A stretch of DNA of 64,000 nt from JAFKFH01 sp017307375 (GTDB taxonomy: Bacteria > Pseudomonadota > Alphaproteobacteria > Ferrovibrionales > Ferrovibrionaceae). The translations under genes were made by a program, and so were the position numbers. The DNA is taken from positions 1,054,001 through 1,118,000 of the forward strand of contig OZ245874.1 in NCBI GenBank assembly GCA_965229335.1, in the 5' to 3' direction. This document shows positions 8,100 to 15,070 of the stretch, piece after piece (within the stretch, counting starts at the first letter, position 1; every line of letters starts with the position of its first letter). Below the pieces are notes generated by a model. That model had not been told where the DNA came from. It worked only from the letters and a program-made list of their open reading frames with translations, and searched no databases.

Positions 8100-9083
8100 A
8101 TGATCCTCGTCACCGGCGGGGCCGGCTTCATCGGATCCAACATCGTCGCCGGCCTGGCCGATCGCGGCGTGCCCGTCGCGGTCTGCGATCATTTCGGCCA
8201 TGGCGACAAGTGGAAGAACCTGCGCCGGCACGAAGTCGCCGACCTGATCACCCCCGATGCGCTGATGGCCTGGCTGGACCGCCACGGCGGCCGGCTGACC
8301 GCGGTCGTTCATCTCGGCGCGATCTCGGCGACCACCGAAACCGATGTCGACCTGATCGTCGCCGCGAACTTTCGCCTGTCCCTCGATTTGTGGGAATGGT
8401 GTGCCTATCGGCGGGTCCCGTTCATCTACGCTTCGTCGGCCGCAACCTACGGCGACGGCGAGGCAGGTTTCGCCGATGACGCGAGCCCCCAGGCCCTGGC
8501 GCGTCTGAAGCCGCTCAATCCCTATGGCTGGTCCAAGCTGGCGACCGACCGCCGCTTCGTCCGGCTGGTCGATTCGGGCGGCCCGGTGCCGCCGCAATGG
8601 GTGGGGCTGAAGTTCTTCAACGTCTATGGCCCGAACGAGTACCACAAGGGCGACATGCGGTCGGTGATCGCGAAGAACTACGAGACGATCGCGGCGGGAA
8701 ACCCGCTGCGGCTGTTCAAGTCCTATCGCCCCGACTATGCCGATGGCGGCCAGAAGCGCGATTTCGTCTATGTCCGCGACTGCGTCGACATCATCGTCTG
8801 GCTGATCGGACACCCCAAGGTTTCAGGGATCTTCAATATCGGCTCGGGCCGCGCGCGCAGCTGGCTCGAACTGGGCGAGGCGATGTTCCGCGCCGTCGGG
8901 CGCGCGCCGGCGATCGAGTTCATCGAGATGCCGGAAACGCTGCGACCGAAGTACCAGTATTTCACCGAGGCGCCGATCGACCGCCTGCGCGCCGCCGGCT
9001 ACGACCGGCCGATGACGACGCTTGAAGACGGTATCGCCGACTACGTCCAGCGCTATCTCGCGACCGACGATCCCTATCGCTGA
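8100..9083 (+). CDS. hldD: ADP-L-glycero-D-manno-heptose-6-epimerase
   Basis: HldD is an NADP-dependent extended SDR that epimerises C6 of ADP-heptose, the last step before transfer to LPS. The dinucleotide site MILVTGGAGFIGSNI is at the N-terminus. The catalytic YGWSK motif follows PLNPYGWSKLATD near residue 140, and ASSAATYG supplies the Ser/Thr region. The 327-residue length is standard. The ribosome site AGGAGG lies inside the end of hldE, about 9 bases before the ATG, so the pair is coupled. Its 3' end overlaps a convergent hydrolase gene by 10 bases. Confidence 0.95.
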   Translation: MILVTGGAGFIGSNIVAGLADRGVPVAVCDHFGHGDKWKNLRRHEVADLITPDALMAWLDRHGGRLTAVVHLGAISATTETDVDLIVAANFRLSLDLWEWCAYRRVPFIYASSAATYGDGEAGFADDASPQALARLKPLNPYGWSKLATDRRFVRLVDSGGPVPPQWVGLKFFNVYGPNEYHKGDMRSVIAKNYETIAAGNPLRLFKSYRPDYADGGQKRDFVYVRDCVDIIVWLIGHPKVSGIFNIGSGRARSWLELGEAMFRAVGRAPAIEFIEMPETLRPKYQYFTEAPIDRLRAAGYDRPMTTLEDGIADYVQRYLATDDPYR

Positions 9084-9901
9084 AGCTGGCGCTGAAACTG
9101 GCCGAGAAAGGCTTCGATCGCGTCATTGACGCGGGCGGGCTGCTCGACCGGTGCCAGATGCCCGGCCTGCGGGATGCGGATCAGCCGCGAACCGTCGATC
9201 ACCTTGTGCAGCCATTCGGCCTTGGCCGGCGGCGTCGCCAGATCCTCGTCGCCGACCAGCACCAGCGTCGGCACGCCGATGCCTGCGAGGTCGGCTTCCG
9301 CGATACCTTCCCGCTCGATGACGCCGTTGACCGCCCGCCAGATGCCGCGCCGGTTGCGCGCCAGCCGATCGCGCCAGGTCGCCTGGTCGGCGGCGCGCCG
9401 GGCATCGGTCAGAAAGCTGCGCCCGAAGAACAGCGGCATCAGCCGGTCGGCGTAAAGGCCGAGCCCGAAAAACCGGGTCACCATGTTCATCCGGCGATAG
9501 CGCGGGGCGTTCGCCATCGGCTCGGACCCGCCCGTCGTCGCCATCAGGATCAGCGAGCGCAGCAGGTCCGGCCGGCGGACGCCCAGCCGCATCGCGACGT
9601 AGCCACCCATCGACAAGCCGACGAAATGGACCGGGCCGGGCGCCAGCGCCTCGAGCAGCGCCACCGCATCCTGGTAGACCGTCTCGATGCCGATGCTCCC
9701 GGCCCGGTCGTCGGCCGATCGGCCCTGGCCGCGATGGTCGTAGGCGATGCAGCGATAGCGGCCGGCGAAATGCGCGACCTGGGCGGCAAACAGCCGCGTA
9801 TCCCACAACAGGCCGTGGGCGAACACGATGGTCTGCCCCGTGCTGCCCGGCCCCGAATCCTCGTAGAACAGCTCGGTGCCGTTGACGGACAGCCGCGGCA
9901 T
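9074..9901 (-). CDS. Alpha/beta-fold hydrolase
   Basis: This 275-residue cytoplasmic protein has the alpha/beta-hydrolase layout: the oxyanion region VFAHGLLWDTRLF, then YDHRGQGRSA, the nucleophile elbow GLSMGGYVAM with Ser near residue 95, the acid region LVLVGDEDLATPP, and the catalytic His in AGHLAPVEQP. The sequence resembles 3-oxoadipate enol-lactonase-type and epoxide-hydrolase-type members, but the substrate cannot be assigned. It lies 5 bases downstream of an SDR gene on the same strand, so the two probably act together. Confidence 0.85.
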   Translation of the reverse strand: MPRLSVNGTELFYEDSGPGSTGQTIVFAHGLLWDTRLFAAQVAHFAGRYRCIAYDHRGQGRSADDRAGSIGIETVYQDAVALLEALAPGPVHFVGLSMGGYVAMRLGVRRPDLLRSLILMATTGGSEPMANAPRYRRMNMVTRFFGLGLYADRLMPLFFGRSFLTDARRAADQATWRDRLARNRRGIWRAVNGVIEREGIAEADLAGIGVPTLVLVGDEDLATPPAKAEWLHKVIDGSRLIRIPQAGHLAPVEQPARVNDAIEAFLGQFQRQLQR

Positions 9902-9906
9902 GGCGC

Positions 9907-10677
9907 TCACATCGCCGAGATGCCGCCGTCCAGCCGCAGTTCGGATCCGGTCATGAACTTCGATTCCTCGGAAGCCAGGTAAACGATGGCATGGCCGACG
10001 TCGGAGGCCTCGCCCAGCCGCCCCAGCGGCACCTGGCGCTCGAGCTTCTGGCGCACGACAGCCGGGTCCGGCCCCTGCGACAGCAGCATCTGCTGGACCA
10101 TCGGGGTATCGATGAAGGTCGGGTGGATCGAATTGCACCTGATGTTGTAGCCCTTGCGGGCGCAATGCAGGGCGATCGACTTGGCCAGATGCCGCACCCC
10201 GGCCTTCGATGAATTGTAGGCGGCCATGTTGTGGCCGGCGATGATGCCGGCGATCGACGACAGGATGATGATCGAACCCGGCGCATACTGCCGCATCACC
10301 GGCAGGGCGGTCTTGGTGCCGTAGAACACCGCGTCCAGGTTGACGGCATGGCTCAGCCGCCACATTTCCAGCGACGTGTCCTCGATCGTCCCGCCATGGC
10401 CGACCCCTGCCGAATGGACGAGGGTGTCGAGGCGGCCGAACGCCGTAACGGTCTTGTCGACGGCACCGGCCCAGGCCTCGAACTCGGTGACGTCGAGCGG
10501 CAGGGCGATCGCATCGCGGCCGATCGCGGCGGCGGCGGCCTCGGCGCCTTCGGCATTGCGGTCGGCCAGCGCGACCTTGGCGCCCTCGGCCACCATCATT
10601 TCCGCCGCGGTCCTGCCGATGCCCGATGCCGCACCCGTGATCAGCGCGACCTTGCCGTTCAAGCGACCCATGGCCAT
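9907..10677 (-). CDS. SDR-family NAD(P)-dependent oxidoreductase
   Basis: This 256-residue classical short-chain dehydrogenase has the nucleotide motif TGAASGIG near residue 13, the structural stretch HSAGVG (in the NNAG position), the catalytic SSIAG...YNSSK (Tyr-x-x-x-Lys) and a C-terminal SELRLDGGISAM. It probably oxidises or reduces a secondary alcohol or ketone. The ATG at 10677 has GGGAGG about 5 bases upstream; a second ATG two codons later is possible. It is divergent from a sorbosone-dehydrogenase-like gene, with a perfect palindrome between them, and is followed by the hydrolase gene. Confidence 0.88.
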   Translation of the reverse strand: MAMGRLNGKVALITGAASGIGRTAAEMMVAEGAKVALADRNAEGAEAAAAAIGRDAIALPLDVTEFEAWAGAVDKTVTAFGRLDTLVHSAGVGHGGTIEDTSLEMWRLSHAVNLDAVFYGTKTALPVMRQYAPGSIIILSSIAGIIAGHNMAAYNSSKAGVRHLAKSIALHCARKGYNIRCNSIHPTFIDTPMVQQMLLSQGPDPAVVRQKLERQVPLGRLGEASDVGHAIVYLASEESKFMTGSELRLDGGISAM

Positions 10678-10719
10678 TTTTCCTCCCGTTACCAAACCGG
10701 GGGCCAGCATAGCCATACG

Positions 10720-10729
10720 ACCGTACGGT
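10720..10729. promoter_or_regulatory. Perfect 10-bp palindrome ACCGTACGGT between divergent genes
   Basis: ACCGTACGGT lies 43 bases before the SDR start and 24 bases before the start of the secreted dehydrogenase-like gene. Palindromes of this form are typical TetR-family operators. No TetR gene is adjacent, so the regulator would be encoded elsewhere. Confidence 0.45.
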
Positions 10730-10752
10730 AGAAAGAGGGAGAGGACGTCGAG

Positions 10753-11982
10753 ATGCGCATTCGAATCGCCCTGGGCCTGCTTGGCCTGATCGGCCTCGCC
10801 GCGTTGCCGGCCCTGGCCCAGAACGACCCCGTCGGCACCCGCTATCTGATCCGACCGGCCGATCTGCCGAAGCCGTTCGCCACGCCCTCGGCCTCCAACA
10901 GCGGCCGCATCGTGCCCCGCCCCGCCGATCATCGCTTCTCGACGCTGCCCGGCTTTACGATGTCGGTCTTTGCCGACGGCTTCTCGAACGCCCGCTACCT
11001 GCATGTCGCGGCCAACGGCGATGTCCTGCTGGCCGAGACCCGGGCCGGCCGCATCAGCGTGCTGCGCGATGCCGACGGCGACGGCCGGGCCGAGATCGTC
11101 TCGGTTCTGGCCGAGAATCTCGACCAACCGCACGGCCTGGTGGCGCGCGACGGCTGGCTCTATGTCGGCGAGGCGACCCAGGTGCGCAGGCTGCCCTACA
11201 CGCCCGGCGACCTGAAGGCGCGCGGCACGCCCGAAGACGTGACCAGGCCCGGCAGCCTCGGGGCCTCGCCCGGTAATCACCGCACGCGCGAAATCCTGTT
11301 CGCGCCCGACGGCCAGTCGTTCTATGTCTCGGTCGGCAGCCGCGGCAATCTCGACGAGGAACCCTTGCCGCATGCCTCGATCCAGTGGTTCAAGGCCGAC
11401 GGCTCGGGCCAGCGCCCGTTCGCGACCGGCCTGCGCAATCCGATCGGCATGGGATGGGAGCCCCGCACAGGCGCCCTCTACACCATCGTCAACGAACGCG
11501 ACGGCTATGGCGACGAGATGGTGCCGGACTATCTGACCCAGGTCCGCGACGGCGATTTCTATGGCTGGCCCTATGCGCTGACCGGTGCGGTCGCCGACCC
11601 GCAGTTCGGGGCGAAGCGCCCCGACCTGGTGGCCCGGACCAGGACGCCCGACGTGCTGTTCCGCGCCCATTCGGCGCCGATCGGCATGGTGTTCTATACC
11701 GGCGACCAGTTCCCGGCGGACTACAAGGGCGATGCCTTCGTCACCCTGCAGGGGTCCTGGAATGCCCGGCAGCCGACCGGGTACAAGATCGTGCGGGTCC
11801 CCTTCCGCGACGGCCGCCCGACCGGCGAATATGTCAACTTCGTCACCAATCTCTGGGTCTCCGGCACGTCGCGCGCCGAGATCGTCGCGCGGCCGGCCGG
11901 CATCGCCCAGGCCCGCGACGGCGCGCTGCTGGTCGCCGACGACGGTTCGCAGACGGTTTGGCGCATCGCCTATACCGAGTAG
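10753..11982 (+). CDS. Secreted sorbosone-dehydrogenase-like beta-propeller (PQQ-type)
   Basis: This 409-residue protein begins with a Sec signal peptide ending at ALPALAQ (about residue 22). The rest looks like the six-bladed propeller of L-sorbosone/soluble glucose dehydrogenases: PGFTMSVFADGFSNARYL, GDVLLAETRAGRI, LDQPHGLVARDGWLYVG, SVGSRGNLDEE, GLRNPIGMGWEP and FYGWPYAL. Members oxidise sugars or aldehydes in the periplasm with PQQ, though several use no known cofactor. The terminal VADDGSQTVWRI closes the last blade. The divergent SDR and hydrolase may share its substrate pathway, which is inference only. Confidence 0.85.
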   Translation: MRIRIALGLLGLIGLAALPALAQNDPVGTRYLIRPADLPKPFATPSASNSGRIVPRPADHRFSTLPGFTMSVFADGFSNARYLHVAANGDVLLAETRAGRISVLRDADGDGRAEIVSVLAENLDQPHGLVARDGWLYVGEATQVRRLPYTPGDLKARGTPEDVTRPGSLGASPGNHRTREILFAPDGQSFYVSVGSRGNLDEEPLPHASIQWFKADGSGQRPFATGLRNPIGMGWEPRTGALYTIVNERDGYGDEMVPDYLTQVRDGDFYGWPYALTGAVADPQFGAKRPDLVARTRTPDVLFRAHSAPIGMVFYTGDQFPADYKGDAFVTLQGSWNARQPTGYKIVRVPFRDGRPTGEYVNFVTNLWVSGTSRAEIVARPAGIAQARDGALLVADDGSQTVWRIAYTE

Positions 11983-12023
11983 CGCATTTGCCGCGCCGCC
12001 ACCGGATGCGCTAACCTTTTGCC

Positions 12024-12914
12024 ATGATCGATAAGCTCGAGTTCATGCTCGCCTTGGCGCGCGAGCAGAACTTCGGCAAGGCCGCCGAAACCTGCGGCGT
12101 GACCCAGCCGACCTTCTCCGCCGGCATCAAGCAGCTCGAGGACACGCTGGGCGTGATGCTGGTCCAGCGCTCGTCGCGCTTCCTCGGTTTCACCGCCGAG
12201 GGCGAGCGTGTTCTCGACTGGGCCCGCCGCATCGTCGGCGATACCCGGGCGATGCGGCAGGAGGTCGACGCGCTGAAGCGCGGCCTGGTCGGACATCTGA
12301 AGATCGCGGCGATCCCGACCGCCCTGGCCATGGTCTCTGCGCTGACGACGCCGTATCGTGCCAAGCATCCCAATGTGAAGTTCACCGTGCTGTCCAGCAC
12401 CTCGATCGAGGTGCTGAGCATGCTGGAGAACCTCGAGGCCGATGCCGGGCTGACCTATGTCGACAACGAGCCGCTGGGCAAGGTGCGGGTGGTGCCGCTC
12501 TATGCCGAGCAATACCGGCTGTTGACCTCGGCCGACAGCGCCCTGGGCGATCGGGCGCAGGTCACCTGGGCCGAGGTCGCGCAGATCCCGCTCTGCCTGC
12601 TGACCCCGGACATGCAGAATCGCCGGATCATCAACCGGCTGTTGCGCGCTGCCGGGGCCGAGCCGCAGCCGACACTCGAATCGAATTCGATGATCGTACT
12701 GTTCTCTCATGTCCGCACCGGCCGCTGGGCCAGCGTGATGCCGGAGAAGCTCGCCGATACGCTCGGCCTGACCGAACGGCTGCGCTCGATCCCGATCGTC
12801 GAGCCGGAAGCCCTGCACCGCATCGGCCTGATCGTGCCCAATCGCGATCCGATGACCCCGCTGGCCGCAGCCCTCGTGGCCGAGGCCAAGATCCTGGCCG
12901 CCGGCTACGCCTGA
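12024..12914 (+). CDS. LysR-family regulator, probable regulator of the formate dehydrogenase operon
   Basis: This 296-residue LysR-type regulator has the N-terminal winged helix FMLALAREQNFGKAAETCGV, then TQPTFSAGIKQLEDTLG, and a long effector domain. It sits directly upstream of fdsGBAD on the same strand, the position of FdsR-type regulators in other proteobacteria. The 128-base gap to fdsG holds an ATAG-N7-CTAT palindrome that would suit a LysR dimer. It probably activates the operon in response to formate; that role is inferred from position. Confidence 0.88.
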   Translation: MIDKLEFMLALAREQNFGKAAETCGVTQPTFSAGIKQLEDTLGVMLVQRSSRFLGFTAEGERVLDWARRIVGDTRAMRQEVDALKRGLVGHLKIAAIPTALAMVSALTTPYRAKHPNVKFTVLSSTSIEVLSMLENLEADAGLTYVDNEPLGKVRVVPLYAEQYRLLTSADSALGDRAQVTWAEVAQIPLCLLTPDMQNRRIINRLLRAAGAEPQPTLESNSMIVLFSHVRTGRWASVMPEKLADTLGLTERLRSIPIVEPEALHRIGLIVPNRDPMTPLAAALVAEAKILAAGYA

Positions 12915-12941
12915 TCCGGATCGGCGGCCGCCCGCCGCCTT

Positions 12942-12958
12942 GATAGGTTTTTTCTATC
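12942..12958. promoter_or_regulatory. GATAG-N7-CTATC palindrome upstream of the fds operon
   Basis: The 17-base inverted repeat GATAGGTTTTTTCTATC has the ATAG-N7-CTAT half-site form used by LysR-type regulators such as OxyR. It lies about 85 bases before the fdsG start and just after the end of the LysR gene. Its short A/T-containing stem and lack of a T-tract after the second arm argue against a terminator. Confidence 0.5.
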
Positions 12959-13042
12959 GCGTCATCCCAGCGCTTTATTGATGCCGGGCGCCGGGAAGGC
13001 GACACTGTGCTTCGATCAGATCGCTTGTCGACGGAGTACGTG

Positions 13043-13507
13043 ATGGCCGTGGCCTGGGAAGAACAGCGGGCTAGCCGCATCATCGAGCGTCATCTGGGCA
13101 CCGAGGGTGCCCTGTTGCCGATGCTGCATGACCTGCAGGAGGAATTCGGCCACGTGCCAGAGGCGGCGCTGCCGTTGCTGGCGGGCGCGCTCAACCTGTC
13201 GCGCGCCGAGGTCCATGGCGTCGTCACCTTCTATCACGACTTCCGCCGCGCGCCGGCTGGCCGCCATGTGCTGAAACTCTGCCGGGCCGAAGCCTGCCAG
13301 TCGGTCGGCGCCGATGCGCTGCATCAACGCCTGCTTGGTCGTCTCGGCCTCGACTGGGGGGCGACCACGCCCGACGACCGCCTGACGGTCGAGGCGACCT
13401 ACTGCCTCGGCCTTTGTGCCTGCGGGCCGGCGGCGCTGATGGACGGCCGGGTGGTCGGCCGGCTCGACGACACGACCCTCGACGAACTGGTCGGGGAGGC
13501 ACGCTGA
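13043..13507 (+). CDS. fdsG: NAD-dependent formate dehydrogenase gamma subunit (NuoE-like)
   Basis: FdsG is the 24-kDa-type thioredoxin-fold subunit of the soluble formate dehydrogenase and passes electrons near the FMN site. The 154 residues hold the NuoE pattern LLPMLHDLQEEFGHVPEAAL and HGVVTFYHDF. The [2Fe-2S] ligands are in LCRAEACQ (C-x4-C) and CLGLCACGPA (C-x3-C). ATG 13043 has GGAG 8 bases upstream and is preferred over a GTG 36 bases earlier. Its stop codon shares one base with the fdsB start (TGATG). Confidence 0.94.
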   Translation: MAVAWEEQRASRIIERHLGTEGALLPMLHDLQEEFGHVPEAALPLLAGALNLSRAEVHGVVTFYHDFRRAPAGRHVLKLCRAEACQSVGADALHQRLLGRLGLDWGATTPDDRLTVEATYCLGLCACGPAALMDGRVVGRLDDTTLDELVGEAR

Positions 13508-15060
13508 TGGCCCGTCTTTTTGTGCCTCGCGATGCCGCGGCGCTGGCCGTTGGCGCCGAGAAGGTCGTCGCCGCGATCGAGGCCGAGGCGCGCCGGCGCG
13601 GACTTGCCGTCGAGATCGTGCGCACCGGCTCGCGCGGGCTGTTCTGGCTCGAGACGATGGTCGAGGTCGCCACCCCGGCGGGCCGCGTCGCCTACGGCCC
13701 GGTCACGGCCAGGGATGTGCCCAGCCTGTTCGATGCCGGCCTGCTGGTCGCCGGCAGCCACCCGCTGCGCCTGGGCCTGGCCGACGATATTCCTTTCCTG
13801 AAACGCCAGACCCGGCTGACCTTCGCCCGCTGCGGCATCGTCGATCCGCTGTCGCTCGACGATTACCGCGCCCATGGCGGCTATCGCGGCCTGCAGCGTG
13901 CGCTGACGCTGGGGCCTGCCGGCATCGTCGACGAGGTGACGCGGTCGGGCCTGCGCGGTCGCGGCGGCGCGGGCTTTCCGACCGGCATCAAGTGGAAGAC
14001 GGTGGCCGACGCGGCGGCCGATCGCAAATACATCGTCTGCAATGCCGACGAGGGCGATTCCGGCACCTATGCCGACCGCATGATCATGGAAGGCGATCCC
14101 TTCGTGCTGATCGAGGGGATGACGATCGCCGGGATCGCGGTGGGCGCGACCAAGGGCTATATCTACTGCCGCTCGGAATATCCCGATGCGATCCGGGTGA
14201 CGCGCCGGGCGATCGAGATCGCGCGCGACGACGGCGCGCTGGGGGCAGACATCAACGGGTCGGGCTTCGATTTCGACATCGAAGTCCGCGTCGGCGCCGG
14301 CGCCTATGTCTGCGGCGAGGAAACCGCGCTGCTGGAAAGCCTCGAGGGCAAGCGCGGCGTGGTGCGCGCCAAGCCGCCGCTGCCGGCGCACAAGGGCCTG
14401 TTCGGCCGGCCGACCGTGATCAACAACCTGATCTCGCTGGCGTCGGTGCCCATCGTGCTGTCCGAAGGGGCCGCGGCCTATGCCGATCTCGGCCTCGGCC
14501 GCTCCCGCGGCACCATGCCGATCCAATTGGCCGGCAATATCCGCCATGGCGGGCTGTTCGAGGCTGCGTTCGGCCTGACGCTGGGCGAGATCGTCGACGA
14601 CATCGGTGGCGGCACGCTGACCGGGCGACCGGTGCGCGCGGTGCAGTGCGGCGGCCCGCTCGGCGCCTATTTCTCCCGCGCGCTGTTCGGCACGCCCTAT
14701 GACTACGAGGCCTTCGCGGCAGCCGACGGGCTGATCGGCCATGGCGGCATCGTCGTGTTCGACGATACCGTCGACATGGCCCGCCAGGCCAGGTTCGCGA
14801 TGGAGTTCTGCGCCATCGAATCCTGCGGCAAGTGCACGCCCTGCCGCATCGGCTCGACCCGCGGGGCCGAGGTGATGACCAGGGTCATCGCCGGCGAGCG
14901 GCGCGAGGCGAATGTGCAGCTGGTCGAAGACCTCTGCAACACGATGAAGTTCGGCTCGCTCTGCGCGCTCGGCGGCTTCACGCCCTATCCCGTCCTGAGT
15001 GCGATCAGGCATTTCCCCGAAGATTTCGGCCGTGCGCCCGTCGGCGCGGCGGCGGAATAA
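13507..15060 (+). CDS. fdsB: NAD-dependent formate dehydrogenase beta subunit (NuoF-like)
   Basis: FdsB carries the NAD and FMN sites plus one [4Fe-4S] cluster and hands formate electrons to NAD+. After an N-terminal thioredoxin-like domain (about residues 1-95), the NuoF core shows GLRGRGGAGFPTGIKW, NADEGDSGTYADR, GAGAYVCGEETAL and the cluster ligands in ESCGKCTPCRIGS plus a later LCALGG Cys. The 517-residue length matches the fused FdsB form. An in-frame start further upstream lies inside fdsG and is rejected. Confidence 0.95.
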   Translation: MARLFVPRDAAALAVGAEKVVAAIEAEARRRGLAVEIVRTGSRGLFWLETMVEVATPAGRVAYGPVTARDVPSLFDAGLLVAGSHPLRLGLADDIPFLKRQTRLTFARCGIVDPLSLDDYRAHGGYRGLQRALTLGPAGIVDEVTRSGLRGRGGAGFPTGIKWKTVADAAADRKYIVCNADEGDSGTYADRMIMEGDPFVLIEGMTIAGIAVGATKGYIYCRSEYPDAIRVTRRAIEIARDDGALGADINGSGFDFDIEVRVGAGAYVCGEETALLESLEGKRGVVRAKPPLPAHKGLFGRPTVINNLISLASVPIVLSEGAAAYADLGLGRSRGTMPIQLAGNIRHGGLFEAAFGLTLGEIVDDIGGGTLTGRPVRAVQCGGPLGAYFSRALFGTPYDYEAFAAADGLIGHGGIVVFDDTVDMARQARFAMEFCAIESCGKCTPCRIGSTRGAEVMTRVIAGERREANVQLVEDLCNTMKFGSLCALGGFTPYPVLSAIRHFPEDFGRAPVGAAAE

Positions 15061-15070
15061 GGAGGCACGC

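Noticed and set aside
6402..8813. Very long minus-strand reading frame opposite hldE-hldD
   Set aside because: Its composition (Asp/Arg/Gly-rich, no domain) is the usual antisense shadow of GC-rich codons; the plus-strand frame carries HldE and HldD motifs throughout.
9907..11670. N-terminal extension of the SDR frame to 587 residues
   Set aside because: The extension is antisense to the secreted dehydrogenase gene, and the SDR has a good ribosome site at 10677.
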